Assembly: GCF_949628265.1 (NCBI RefSeq)
Contig: NC_088788.1
Coordinates: 16,058,001-16,122,000 of the forward strand
Length of the DNA stretch: 64,000 bases
Reading direction: 5' to 3'
DNA from: Cloeon dipterum
Lineage: Eukaryota; Arthropoda; Insecta; Ephemeroptera; Baetidae
The notes below the pieces were generated by a model. The model was not told where the DNA came from, did not search any database, and worked only from the letters and a program-made list of their open reading frames with translations. Both the position numbers and the translations under genes were made by a program. Position 1 is the first letter of the stretch. Every line of letters begins with the position of its first letter. Positions 1-12,600 of this stretch are shown here, one piece after another.

Positions 1-698
1 ATTACAATTTTGAGATGTCAGAATAAAAAACTGAATATTTTAGTCCTCCCTTAAAAAATAAAATTAAATGTAGCACTAGCCTTTTGCACATCAATAGACG
101 AATATTTAGCTCCGAATTAACAAAACAAACCCCATTGACTCCCAATGGCCCTGCGTCGGGGAAATTCACCCTGTTGGGGCTCAGGCCAAGTCAGCCATTA
201 GAAGGGCTTTATGGGGATGGTGCGTTTTTCTCTTGTGATCAGTTTCAATGGAACGAGACGCGTCGTGTAAGTCGGAATGCGCAATTAGGGCTGGAAAGTC
301 GGGGCGAGGCGGGGCGCGAGAAATGAAACAACAGAGAAATTGGCCGCCACTTTTGACGTCTAATGGCGCACGACAGCAGCCAGGCAAGGGTCCAGGCCGG
401 ACGTGCCTGGCTTTCCGAGCGGCCATTAGCCTCGGATACAAATGAAAATGTCGCCATCTGCATTCTAATTAAGCGGCTTTGTTGCTCTCTTGCCCCGGCA
501 GAGCCGACCGTCCGGCGGCGAATCTTTCTTTTCCCTCTTCTGCGCTCTGCACGTGCACGGGGCGTTCAATTTTTTCCCTCCCTCTGCTCTCCCCTGGCGC
601 ACCCACCAGGGCAGAAGAGAAAGAGGAATAAAAAGCTAGCGTACGATCTGTATTCGGACCGTGTTATTTGATTACCGCTGTTATTGTGTTTGTTTCAG
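1..698. other. Intron sequence upstream of the first visible Beat exon
   Basis: No exon recognised. Small open frames on both strands are not conserved-looking. The stretch 480-610 is GC-richer and pyrimidine-rich. The last bases form the acceptor of the exon at 699. Confidence 0.5.
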
Positions 699-3600
699 AT
701 TTTCCGGACGGCGATCCGATAATCTCGTCGGAAAGGCAGACCTACCCCGTCGGCGAAACCCTCAGAGCCAACTGCACCTCCTACAGAAATCACCCCTCTG
801 TCAATATTACCTGGTCGATCAACGGTCTTCCCGTGAGTCTTTTCTTTTTTCTATTTCCTTCAGAAAAAATAGTCGTGTGTACTGTGTAGCAAGCAGCTAC
901 GTTCTGTCCGCCGCAAAAAGAGAAAAAGTATGGGCTCGGCCGGGATTTGAACCCGGGACCTCTCGCACCCTAAGCGAGAATCATACCCCTAGACCACCGA
1001 GCCGCCGATGTGAGACGCGATTTCAGTTACCGCTACCATCCGCTCATTCGTCCTAATTGATGACGTCACGCGCCTTTCACTTCGCATCCGCGACCGCGCA
1101 CCAGTGAAATGAGAGCAATTCATATCTCTCGCTTGCTTGCATGCTGCTCGATTAATAAATGCCGTGATTGATAAATAAACTCTCCGCCTTATCGCTAAAG
1201 TCATAACATCTGCTAGCTCACTCGTTTAGCACGCAATTAAAGGCAGTATTGATATACAGGTGGGCCCAATAAAATTATAAAATCTTCGCTAGATACATGA
1301 GATTTGAGATGAAATGTCTTAAAAACTTCTGAGCTTCCAGGCATAGGGCAATTTTTTTCACTAAGAAAAAAATCACCTTCAAAAATAATTGATTTACTTC
1401 ATCATTATTACATTTTATAATTTTAAATTTCAGCTAAAGTGAATAATGAACATAAACAATATTTTTAAATCAATTATGGACTATATTTATGTAAATCTAA
1501 AAAGATTGCGAAAGTCGTTCAATCAACATCAGGTCACTTCAGAAAGAGCTACACGAGATCGAATTTGATGGTTTTGCCAAAAACCTAAATCGTTGAATGT
1601 AAAAGAAGACAAAGAGTTTTCTCGACAGCAGCTATTTGGACCAGTAAATTTAAAAATATAATACTTTTGAAATCATTTTCCTTTTTTTAACTAAAAAATC
1701 TTAAGACTATTATGTCTTCTTAAAATTCGATATTTTAACCTCAATTAAAAAATCGTATGAAAATGATAGAATAGATTTGTTTAAACGGAATGATTTGATC
1801 TCTTTTTGCACTTTTTGTAGTTATTTCAATTCTATTGACTGTAACTCTATCAGGATTTTAATTTTCACCCTTTTTCTGCTGTTCATGCAGGAATTAATTT
1901 TCCCCTTCTGGGAATATTCTGAATTTATAAACAGAAAATGGAAATTATGAATCACAGTGGGTGGCAGGTGTTTCCTGCCCTGCACAGAGAAATCAATCAA
2001 ATGTGTGATGTAAATAATGTAACTAGCTGTTGATGACGCAAGTGCGTTTTTATTGTTTGTGTATGAATAATAATGAGGGTGACGCTCATCAAACAGAATT
2101 TGCGGCGCGCACAACTCAAACGGGTGCGCGCACAACATTTCAATCAATCAGGGGCGCATTTTTTTGCCTCGCTCAACTATGACAAAATTTAAATCTGCTC
2201 GTTGTTCTGATTCCGATCGACTTTGAAGTGTGTCGTCTGATTGCGATTCAAAGGAGGCAAAAATGGCGATTGTATTGACTCGAAGAGAGGCAATTCGGAA
2301 CCAAGTCAAACAGCAGCCTGGGCAAGGCAAATACACGTCGGCGTGTTTATTTGTTTATCCAAAGCAACACACAGCTATATAGCGCACAGAGCAGATCTCA
2401 GCGCACTACGAGTGGAGAGATTCAATAAGACACGCTCGTGTTTTCAGCATTCCGGCCGCGCCACCGACGTCTTTGATTGGCAACTCTTGTGTTTGACTTG
2501 CGCCCTAATTGGCCGGCCGAAAAACCTCTTGCTGATGCTCTCTTTCCTCGACCCCTGCGCCACCCAAAATATATGTTTTTCGTTTCGTCTATATTATCTC
2601 CAATTTACCAGAGTAAATAAAATCGATTGATTTGTCTAATTTATTTTTCTTACTATATTTTTTTTCTTTTTTTTTAAATTTCGTCCTGGGAGTCGGTTCA
2701 AATTATTTCTTTAGGTCTCTATGATTATTACACAAAGGAAAAAAATCAGATTTGTAGCTTTCGTTAAAATATACTGAAGTATTTAGAGGTCTCAGCCAGC
2801 TGCGCCGCGCCAGCGTGCAAATTTTGGTTCACGTGCGTAGCCGCCAGCCACCGTGAATCTGGGTTACTAAGCTGTGCCAGCTGCGCCAGCCACCGGTGAA
2901 AAAGGGTCAAATATTAAAAAGCGCTGGAGAAAAAATGTGTTCCATTAAGCACTATCAAATAACTCCATGCTTAAAATATTGTCAGCCGCGCCAGCCGCCA
3001 GTCAAAAATTCGGCTCAGCCGGTCCCGCCAGCCGCCGCATTAAATCTCGCGTCTGAAACCTCTAGAAATGCCATGGTCATGGTATAATAAAATTGTACGT
3101 AATACAAGTCAGTTTAAAGTGAAATTCTTCATTATTAAATACACCAGTACGATTTTTTGTCCGTTTCGGGCTCTGGTTTAGCTCAAATTTCAAATCTGCG
3201 CATCCTTTTGATTTTTATTTATTTATTTGTATTGGCAAAAGTATGAGGTGAGAAATTTTTAATGGTGCTAGAGAAACAAAAACGCTCCAGTTGGTCAGGA
3301 CGAGACGGAGCTCAGCTTTGGCATTTCTGACTGTTAGAACTCGGGATTTGGAGTTACCAATGTTTGCAAAACACAAAAAATGTAATGGAACAATTTCAAG
3401 CATATTTTGTAAATTCCAAAATGCTGAGCACATTTCCAAAAATTAAATTAATATCTAAATTAATTGTTAGCACCTTGGACCTTGACCTAGGAAATTCAAT
3501 TTGGTGTCACTTTGATCGGGCTCGGCGAGAGGAATCCAAAACAAACTATTCTTTTGGAATTTCACCTCAGGGAGGTGAGATAATACGGTCTCAAGGGTTT

Positions 3601-6600
3601 TCAAACATACATAGGTCCTGTAAACCCCGTTAATTTTTTATTTATAAATAGTAAATCTAGGATTAATGCTAGGAAAAAGGTTTCTCTCTTAAGAAATTGA
3701 GTAAAGGTGACTGGAAACCCCTATTAAAACGGTAAAACCTATAGGTGTAAAATCCAATTTTTTGCTTCTGCAGAAAAATATAATATATTCCGCATAAGAT
3801 AGACAATAGCGTTACTAGACCCTTATCAACGCTAGAAATTTCTCTTGTTTGAAGGAATTTTTGAAACGCGAACAAAGGAAAGTGCAAATTTGATTCCAGC
3901 AGCTGTAGAACAAAGCAAAGCGTTCTTGAGTCGTGATGAGCACGAGAACAAAAGCTTCACGTGCGGATGGCTGCCTAACTTTTGAGAGCAGCTCCATTCC
4001 GACGTGGACGCGGGCGTGGCGGGGCTCTACTGCCACTGCCTGCCGGGCCGGTCGCTTTCAACAGTTGTTTCCCTGTGCACGCAGCGGCCGGCACGGCGAA
4101 GGGCAAATTATAAACAGCCCCCGGGTGCTGTTTACAAATGAGAAAGCCTCAGATCCTCTCCGAGTCTCTGACCGCGCGCGTCTATGCAACACGCCCGCGC
4201 CGTGTGTCGTGCCGGCTGCATACGCCTGACGCGAATACCGAAAAACCCAAGTCGGCATTTTTCAATCGACTCTCTTTCCTTCCCAGCCACCGATCGATTT
4301 TGCAATAAGCGTCGCCGCGAGAAAAATCGGCCACATCGCCCGCTGACGAGCTGCATTTGTCTCGGCAAAGTGCTGCACTCGGATTTTACTCTGCGCTGCG
4401 TTCCGACCATTACTCCTCACAGCACAGAGAGAATAAGAATTCAGCCCACTGGTGCTCCAATGATTTTTTTCCGAGAAAATTTTATGCAATTCATCAGTTA
4501 AATTCATTTGCGCTTAATGATGGAATTTCAGAGCTGAAATTTGAATTTTAAATTTACTTTTCTAATAAAGCTCTCTATTTAAAAAGTGTATTTATTTTCC
4601 AACTTTTTGCAGCAGGTTTTAAATTTGTTTTGCTCTGCTTACAATTGAAATTAAAGGCAGCTACATCTGAGTGAGCTATTTTTTGTAGTTTTATATAGAA
4701 ATTTCCTGCTAAACAATATCCTGCTGCCGGTTACAACCCTTATTTATGAGCTTACTCTTCCATCCAATGCTGAGGATAGGTTATAATCCAACGTAATCCA
4801 AGAGCAGAGTTAGTTAAGGAGGAAATTTCTGTAAAAACGAGAGAAAAAAACAACAACTGCTCACTCTATTCATGAGAGAACATCAGCCTTTATTAGCCTC
4901 AACAACTTGGTTTTCTCTGTTGAAAACTTACGCTGACTGATATTTATTTCAAATTGAATAAATTTGCAGCAGTGTTAGTTATTAATTAAATTTTCCCGCC
5001 CTTGAAGAATTTCTCCAGCACGATCAAGTTGTAGTTTCCAATATCTTTTAGCATTCTGCTGAAACGAAATTCTCCAGCCAGTCCCATCACTTAACGCAAT
5101 GACAGCCAGTGCATTCCCCTGGAATATAATGTGTATTTGTGCGTAATGAAGAGGAAAATTGGCCTGCCCTCCTCCACATGCAGCCGCGAGTGACCAATCG
5201 AGCCGTCAGCCCACGCCGCGTATTGATTTGGAACGGGTTCAAGAGACGCACATTTCCGCGCGCGCGACAAGTCGTTTTCGATTAAATCGCCTGAGATCCA
5301 ATAACGCGGGCGCACGCGATTCAAAAAGGGTAAAGGACGTGATCTGCCGGCTAAATTAGCTCATTTTAAAACGCTCATCTCCAGCAGCTCATCCTATTAA
5401 AATGCTCACCAAGCAAATGCTCAGCAACTCTCGAAAAATGATCGTTTGGACCGTTTTTATTGGATCGAGGATATAAATCTGAAAATTTTATGCATTCGCT
5501 CCATAATCATTTTAAATGAATGCAATTGATTTTTGTGTAACGTGCGCTGGGTGCTTATTAGTAGATTTGGGAAATATTTTTCTGTGCGTTCTGATTTTAC
5601 TTTAAGATTCGAGATAAAGACGAATCATGCGATTCGAAGAAATTAAAAGGCACTCTTTAAACTGTCTTTGAAGGCCAAAACTATCTAGCCTCAGAAACCA
5701 AAAACACTATAAATTGAAATTTATAAATAACAAAAGTATATTTGATGTTTATTCGTAGAAATGAAATTTATTTGCCACTTAAATATAAACCTTTAAGCTT
5801 TTTTATCATCTTTAGAAGGTGAAGATTTGCAACCTACTGAAATTTTCAGATTATATGCATGAAAATCGATGGGGAAAATAAAAATATATGTCTAAAATAG
5901 ACTCACGTGGTCAATTTATTTTAACTAACACCTGTAGCAATATAATGTGTGTTCTAAATACCCCGGATCCCGGCGCCAGGATTAAGTTAGCCGCCACCTT
6001 GCATGCCTGACCAGCAAGGGAAAAACATGACACGATTTATAATCACACTGCCTAAGAAATATGTATAATGCTATAATTCCTGTGCAAATTAATTTGAACT
6101 TTTGAGAGCGCAAATCTGCATGCCATTTTCTAGATTAACGTTTGTCCTTTTAATTTCTCTAAGCTGGCGGATTGCGGATACGGTGGCTGTCATCAGCCGG
6201 TGCGTTCGCCCGGGCCCATCGTCGGATAATTCGCGCGGGCTGAGGGCGAATTTGAGCCGAGTGAGCGTGTGATTTATGAGTTCTCGAGTCTGGCGGCGCG
6301 CGAGTGATTTATTTCCATTAGAATGCAGGCGGCCAATAAAGCCGACTATAACACGGCCATCACCATTCGTCACCACCGCTTTATTAAACTCGTCTCACTC
6401 TGTGTGTGTGTGTGTTTGTGTCGTTCGCAGGTGAAGGGCAAATTCGTCAAGACGCTACCACGGATCCAAGAGGACGGCAACCTGACCACCACCGTTGAGA
6501 CGCTTAAGGTTTGTTTAATTTTTTCTTCTAATATATCAAATCTAAAATTCATTTTTGCTGATACACAGTGTTCGAAGCCGGCAACAGATGGCACCATCGT

Positions 6601-9600
6601 ATACTTTCGTAATAAATTTAATATTAAGGCGCTTCCGCTGCGATTTAAGACTCAATCCTGCAACTGTGCGCACTCTTCACTTAATATGTTTTATTTTGAC
6701 GTGCTGTAAACCAAAATCGGTTACGCCAATTGCCGTAGAATCGTGAAAAACTATTTTTGTGAAATATAACATTTTTTCCAAAGTTTCTACGGCGAATGGC
6801 TGGATTGATTTTGGTTTCTAGCACGTCAAAAGAAAATATAATATATCAAGTGAAGAATGATTGAGTCTGAAATCGCGGAAGTGCCTTAAAATTAAATTTT
6901 TACTAAACTAACACTGTTGGCGGTTTCGAACACTAAGGGCTATGCAACTGGTGATGGCTTAATTTAGAAATGATATGTATCCAACCTTTATCTACATAAA
7001 AGCAAAAAAATGTAATAAAAAATTGAAAAATTCCAAAAATGTTGTGACGTGGTCAAAAACTTCACTGCTTTTAAGTTTTTTCAAATGAATTGAAGCTTTG
7101 CGAGGTTGATGACTTAGAGAAGAGCTTTCAAGCTTTCTAATAATGAACTGTTTTTTAAAAGATATGCCGTTAAAATTCAGAGCCGTTTTTATTAGTTCCC
7201 CTTTTTTAGCAGCAAACATTGTCGTTGATTTTTGTTGTTGGCATTTAGTTTTTATTTTACCGACATGACTCTTTGGTTTTGTCAAAAGACGATCTTTCCT
7301 TATTCGTACAGGGAAAAAATTAATAAAAATGAGATACAAAAAAATCACCTTTTTTTGCTTGAAAATGAATTTCGCTCGGAGAGCTGCTGTTTCCCTTTGT
7401 CAAACTCGATCAGCAGAGTGAAAAATCGCTGCTCGTGGGCGGGAGTAACAAAGAGTAGCTCCTCATTTTTCATTCTTTCTCTCTTGTGGTGCGCGCAGTT
7501 CAACATTCTGCCCGAGTCGTTTCGCAACCACCGCATGAAGCTCGAGTGCACCGCCACAATGTACAACGTGTACAACCGCACAGCAAAGGCCATCATCGAC
7601 GAGGAAAACCCGCGCGCCGCTCACGTCCTCAGCACCACGCACGACTCGACTTCTTCCACAGGTGAGAGAGCACAAATCTTTTTGCAACACATATAGCCAC
7701 TCCTCATTGCTTTGTTCCCCTGCCGATTGAAAATAAACGTACATAGTCTTGCCGTAAATTTTCTGCCAAACAAATTATTTTCTCCCTCTGGCAATCCAAT
7801 TTCATGATGGATAAATCAGAATTTGTATCGTGTGCTTGGGATTTTTCTAGGAGAGATTTGTGGTACCTTGCTCAGAAAAGCAGGATTAAAAAATTGATTG
7901 TCCGAGACAGTTATTTCACTAATTTATAATGTTTTTATATAATTTGACTCCATTTTGGGAGACGATTCGACACCGACATTAGTTTTTCATTCCAGATTGT
8001 CAATTTTAGACTTTGGTTTATTAAATCGGGATTAGTTTCATGGCTGATTTAAATAATAGCTTCAAATTTTCTGAGCTGATCGACAGATTGTGTAGCTTAG
8101 TTTTAGTGACCTGTTGTTAGAAAAAAGCTGCAATAATCCTTTTGAAACCATTTCATTTAACGCTAGTTAAATTTTTTCGTCTATCAGTAGTTTGAATTGC
8201 AATGGAAAAATAAAAAACAACAACAAAACTAACAAACAACCTCATCTTTATAATTGGCTGATAGTAATATTTCAATCGTTTTTTATATTATGCTGATTGT
8301 GAGAGGAGGCAGAGGCTGCATGAAAATTCTGCCTATCTTTTAACACCGAATTCAAATCTTTATTCTCTCGCCCTATCAGAATCATAGAAATCCCAATAAA
8401 TATTATGCTTTGCGTGAATCGATCGAGCGTAAAGCAAACAAGTCGAAATAGTCGCGGCGGAAGCGGATTTTGAAAATCGTGCCCCTGTTTTGGCGGCTTT
8501 GGCGCTCGGACAAAAGGCCACTTGAGTGCGTGGACGCGCGCACTTTGTCAACGAGCCATTTTCGACTCTAGAATCAATCACGCATCGACGGCGGTGCGGC
8601 CACACACTGGAAAAAACAAACAAACACACACACAAAACCCTCGCTTGAAAAGCTGCCAATCCAATAAAACCCCTCTGCGGTTAATTAATGGCAAACAATG
8701 CCAGACAAAAACACACACACAAATGCGAGTGGGAGTGAGAGAGGCAGTGGCGCTGACACGTTTATTTTGCACCAGGAAGCGCCGGGCGCGCGATTATTTT
8801 CCCAACGGTGCTGATGGGTGTTCGCGAAATTGTTTTTCTGCTCGCCACCGTGTTTAATTGGTCTTTTGTCTGCCGCGCGTGCGAATTCCGCGCGTGCTTT
8901 ATCGCTGGACGCGCGTGTCGCACTCTCTGCGTCGGCAGCTTTGTTAGCCCTGGCCGCACAAATCAACAACGGGCGCGCTGGTTTCCAGGCCTCGGTCAGC
9001 CGCGAATTGCGGGTCGCGCGGCCAGCCGTAAATTTGGCCAAATATTGGTCTACTCCAAATGTGTATATATGTATAGCCGGGATAATTGGACACGCAGTCG
9101 TGACAGTGGACAACTTAAGTGTGCCTTCGGCGGACAATGCTAACTATTATCAACAAATTGATACTTGAGCGAAATATCACTATTAGATGGCGTGGAAGAA
9201 AATTGCTTTTTAATTGCAAGGGCGTCTAAATTGAAATTAAAACAGAAAAATATGAAAATTCAACAGTTTTCATCACAATTTTCTCATAAATTAATAATTT
9301 GGAGTAAAAGGCTTGTGAAATTAGACCATTACGATTGTATATTCCTAAGCTTCCAATTGTTGCGGGACCATTAAATGAGTATAAATCATGCTATTTTTGT
9401 CATTTTGGGTTGCATTTGCTTACCGCCCGGTTTTTTCACCACTGGTATTTAACGGTTTTTGCCACTCAATTTTTACCAATTTCATGCGCAAGAAATGAAA
9501 GAAATTAATTTATTCCATACTTCCCCTGGGAAAATCTAAAATTTGCGGTGGGAGTGGTCAAAATTTCCTCTTTTGTGCAGATTTTTTCTTTTAAATTGCA

Positions 9601-12600
9601 ATTTGCTGCCTCAATTTCTCCAAAAATATATCTATGACAATTTTTCAAGTCGATACCATGAGCAAATAATTAGAAAATCATTGAAAACATAGGTGCAAAC
9701 TTGGCCTGCAAGAAACTGGTAAAATTTGAAAAAAAAGTTTTATCATTGCACTGCATTTTTTTAAATGCGTTTTTTATTTGCAATCCTGAATGTAATACCG
9801 TCAACAAACATCTAAAGTTGCCAAAATCGTAATAAAATATTATTTTACGGCTTAATGGCACGTCAAACACTACTATTTGTCAAATTTCAGAAAACTCTAG
9901 ACGGTTTGAAAAGCGAGTAATGCGTTATAGAATCTTAAAAAAGTAGTCGAAAGCCTTTTAATATATATATTTTTAATTAACAAAAGAAAAAGTAATTCGA
10001 GCTCTGCTATTTGTGTTATCGGTGACAAAAGGTCTGGAGATGTTATCGATTACTCGGGCCGAGTGCTGATGCTGAGTGCAGCGTGTGGGTCCGAGTCGGC
10101 CGCGAGAGCAGGCTACACTTGTTAACAACGTTATGGCGCGTTCGTTTGGCGCGCGGCCCATTAGTTTTCTTCGCGTTTTGGCACCGCGCCCCGCAGCCAG
10201 CGAGCTCGGCACCGGCAGTGCAGTGCTCTGCAAACGCAAATGAATGGTCGGGCAGGCGCGGGTGACGAAAAAACTAACGTGCCTCATTGGGACGCCTCGC
10301 GCAGCAGACACGCAAGCGCGTGAAACTTGGCCCTAATGCTCGTATTTTACTTAATTTGTGTACACTCGACTATTTACGGCGGCGGGCGAAAAACTTTTCT
10401 CTCTCTCTCCCGGAGCTCGTAGCAAATTAAAAAAGCGAGCGAGCCGACTCTCGAGAGAACGAACATGACAATTTATGAATGAGTGGTGCGGACAGTGATG
10501 GTGCCGCTCGAGCACTTTCGCCAAACGAATTTATCGTTTTTCACCCCCCGAAGCATCCTCTAAAAGCACCCTTTCGCCGCCGACCCTGCCACTCGTGCGC
10601 ACTGCTTTATTTGTGTTTGCTTTTGTCTCTAAATTAATTACACGCTCGCACTCTTCAGAAATGGATATCGGCGAGAACTTCACTCCATTGTTGAGTCGAA
10701 ACGACAGTTCGGTTATTAAAATTTATTTTCAATCATGTCTTTTAATGAGATTTAATCAAAACCCACGATCGAATCGGGTACAAGTGGAAGACTTTGCGAG
10801 AGAAAAAATGACGAGTTGTTATTATGGCAGAGCTACTATTTTCTTAAGATTTAAAATCTGTTGAATTAAAAGCAAATTAGTGAAAATTACATTATTAGGG
10901 CAGTCTCTGCTATATTTTAAATAAAAATGTCCTAATTTTTTTCCCGTCATATCACTGTCTTGATTTTCACATGTGTCGTTGGTGTTAACCCAGTTCAATT
11001 TTCGATCAAAAAAATCTTGAGGGCTTTAGAAAGATACATTTCAAGCGTATAAAATAAAAATATTTAATTTTCCACGATATTTCAAATAAATGAATGAGTA
11101 TATATTATACATAATCTATCAGGCGAGGAAAAAGAGTTTTTACTTGTTTATAAATAAAAAGTCTGAATCAGCTATGATTTCAGGTCAATAAAATTTTCCA
11201 AAATGGATCTGAAAAAATTCCCAATTTACGTCACAACAATTTAAAATATGAATAAGGAAAAATTTCATCTCGATTTTTCCTGCGGATAGACCCGACAAGC
11301 GATAAAGGGACGTGGTATGGCGTGGTATTGCGATCGTTTCGAGCCTTGTTATCATCAATTTTGAGAATATGTCGGCGTTCAGGGCGCGCACAAAAGGGTT
11401 GCTAGCGTAAATGGAGAACGCGATCGAAGAGCTTTTGAGCGAAAAGGCTGCGCGCGATAAAAACACACCTGCATGAACGAGAGCGCCGAGCGTTCGCCCC
11501 GACAGGAAATTTGCAAACATTGTTAAGCGCATAGGGGAAGCATTCCCCGATAGCGAAAAAGGCGGGCGGCGCGTGAAATCTCGTCACTCGTCGAGTATGA
11601 AAGGCGAATGTGAATTTAGACGCGCCATGTACAATATTTGTGAACACATACACTCGAGAAAGTTGCGAAACGCGAGAGGATAACAAAGCGAGAGTGGTGT
11701 AATTGAGAAATTGAAACTATAATGTGTGGGCGCACGCTGCTCTGCGGATCATGTTTCTCTGATTTCGCAACGCGGCGCTCGATCGATTCGTCGGCAAATA
11801 TGACTAACAAGACGCAAGCTCGTCATTCTCCATAACATTTTCTGGCAGCCATATTGCTTATAATTTTAGTTATTCCTCTTCTCCGAGTCATGAATAATTT
11901 AAACACAAAATATAATTTCTCAAGGGAAAATGGTTGAAAAAATTAATAACTGACAATATCAATTTTTTAAATGTAATGCAAATTCCTGAATATCCATTAT
12001 TTATATTTTTGTCCATCGATATAGCAATTTATAAAAAAAATTGGGAAAGCTCTAAAAATCTCCCAGGCTTTCTTTTTTTCTGAGAAAATAGGCTCAAAAG
12101 TTTTTAAGCTATAATTAAGCAGCGATGAGCGCAATCTCCTTATTGAAAATCATAATTTATTCGCCAGGAAGAAATTTGCCTCATAATTTTCAAACTGTTT
12201 GAAAGAACGTGACGAAAGGAATCGACCATGCCGATAAGTTAAAGTAATTTTAATTAAAAATTAAAAAAAAACTTAAGAAACACTAAACTGGAATTCTCTT
12301 TTTATGTTTGCTATCAAGATAATCAAGATGAAGTAAGTTCTGTGAAAAATTCACGATAGCATTGTTTAACAGTTTTCGAGTTTAGCGATGGAACGTCCAG
12401 CGTGGCCACCCTAAAGCTGCAGCGCCTGACACAAGCTAGACGTTTCACCGCTTTATTCTCGAAAACTTTAAACAATGCCATCGTGAAATTTTCACATAAC
12501 TTACCTCATATAAGTAGTTTGACAGCAAGCATAATAAGATAAAAAACAAAGGGATGCTTCGGATTTTTAATGTATAAAAGGAAGTTCATTTTTCAAAATA

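Larger units (their letters stand above)
833..6430. other. Beat intron (5.6 kb) with tRNA, repeats and GC-rich patches
   Basis: Between the donor GTGAGT at 833 and the acceptor at 6429-6430. It holds the antisense tRNA-Pro, a GCCAGC-type motif cluster (2793-3043) and one copy of a dispersed repeat (3285-3640). GC-richer patches at about 3950-4420, 5160-5340 and 6170-6300 lie in otherwise AT-rich DNA and could be enhancers, but no specific site can be named. Confidence 0.6.

Noticed and set aside
661..1056. 131-codon open frame on the + strand containing ARPGFEPGTS
   Set aside because: It is the Beat exon read through its donor into the reverse strand of the tRNA-Pro. The ARPGFEPGTS string is the well-known mistranslation of a tRNA T-arm.
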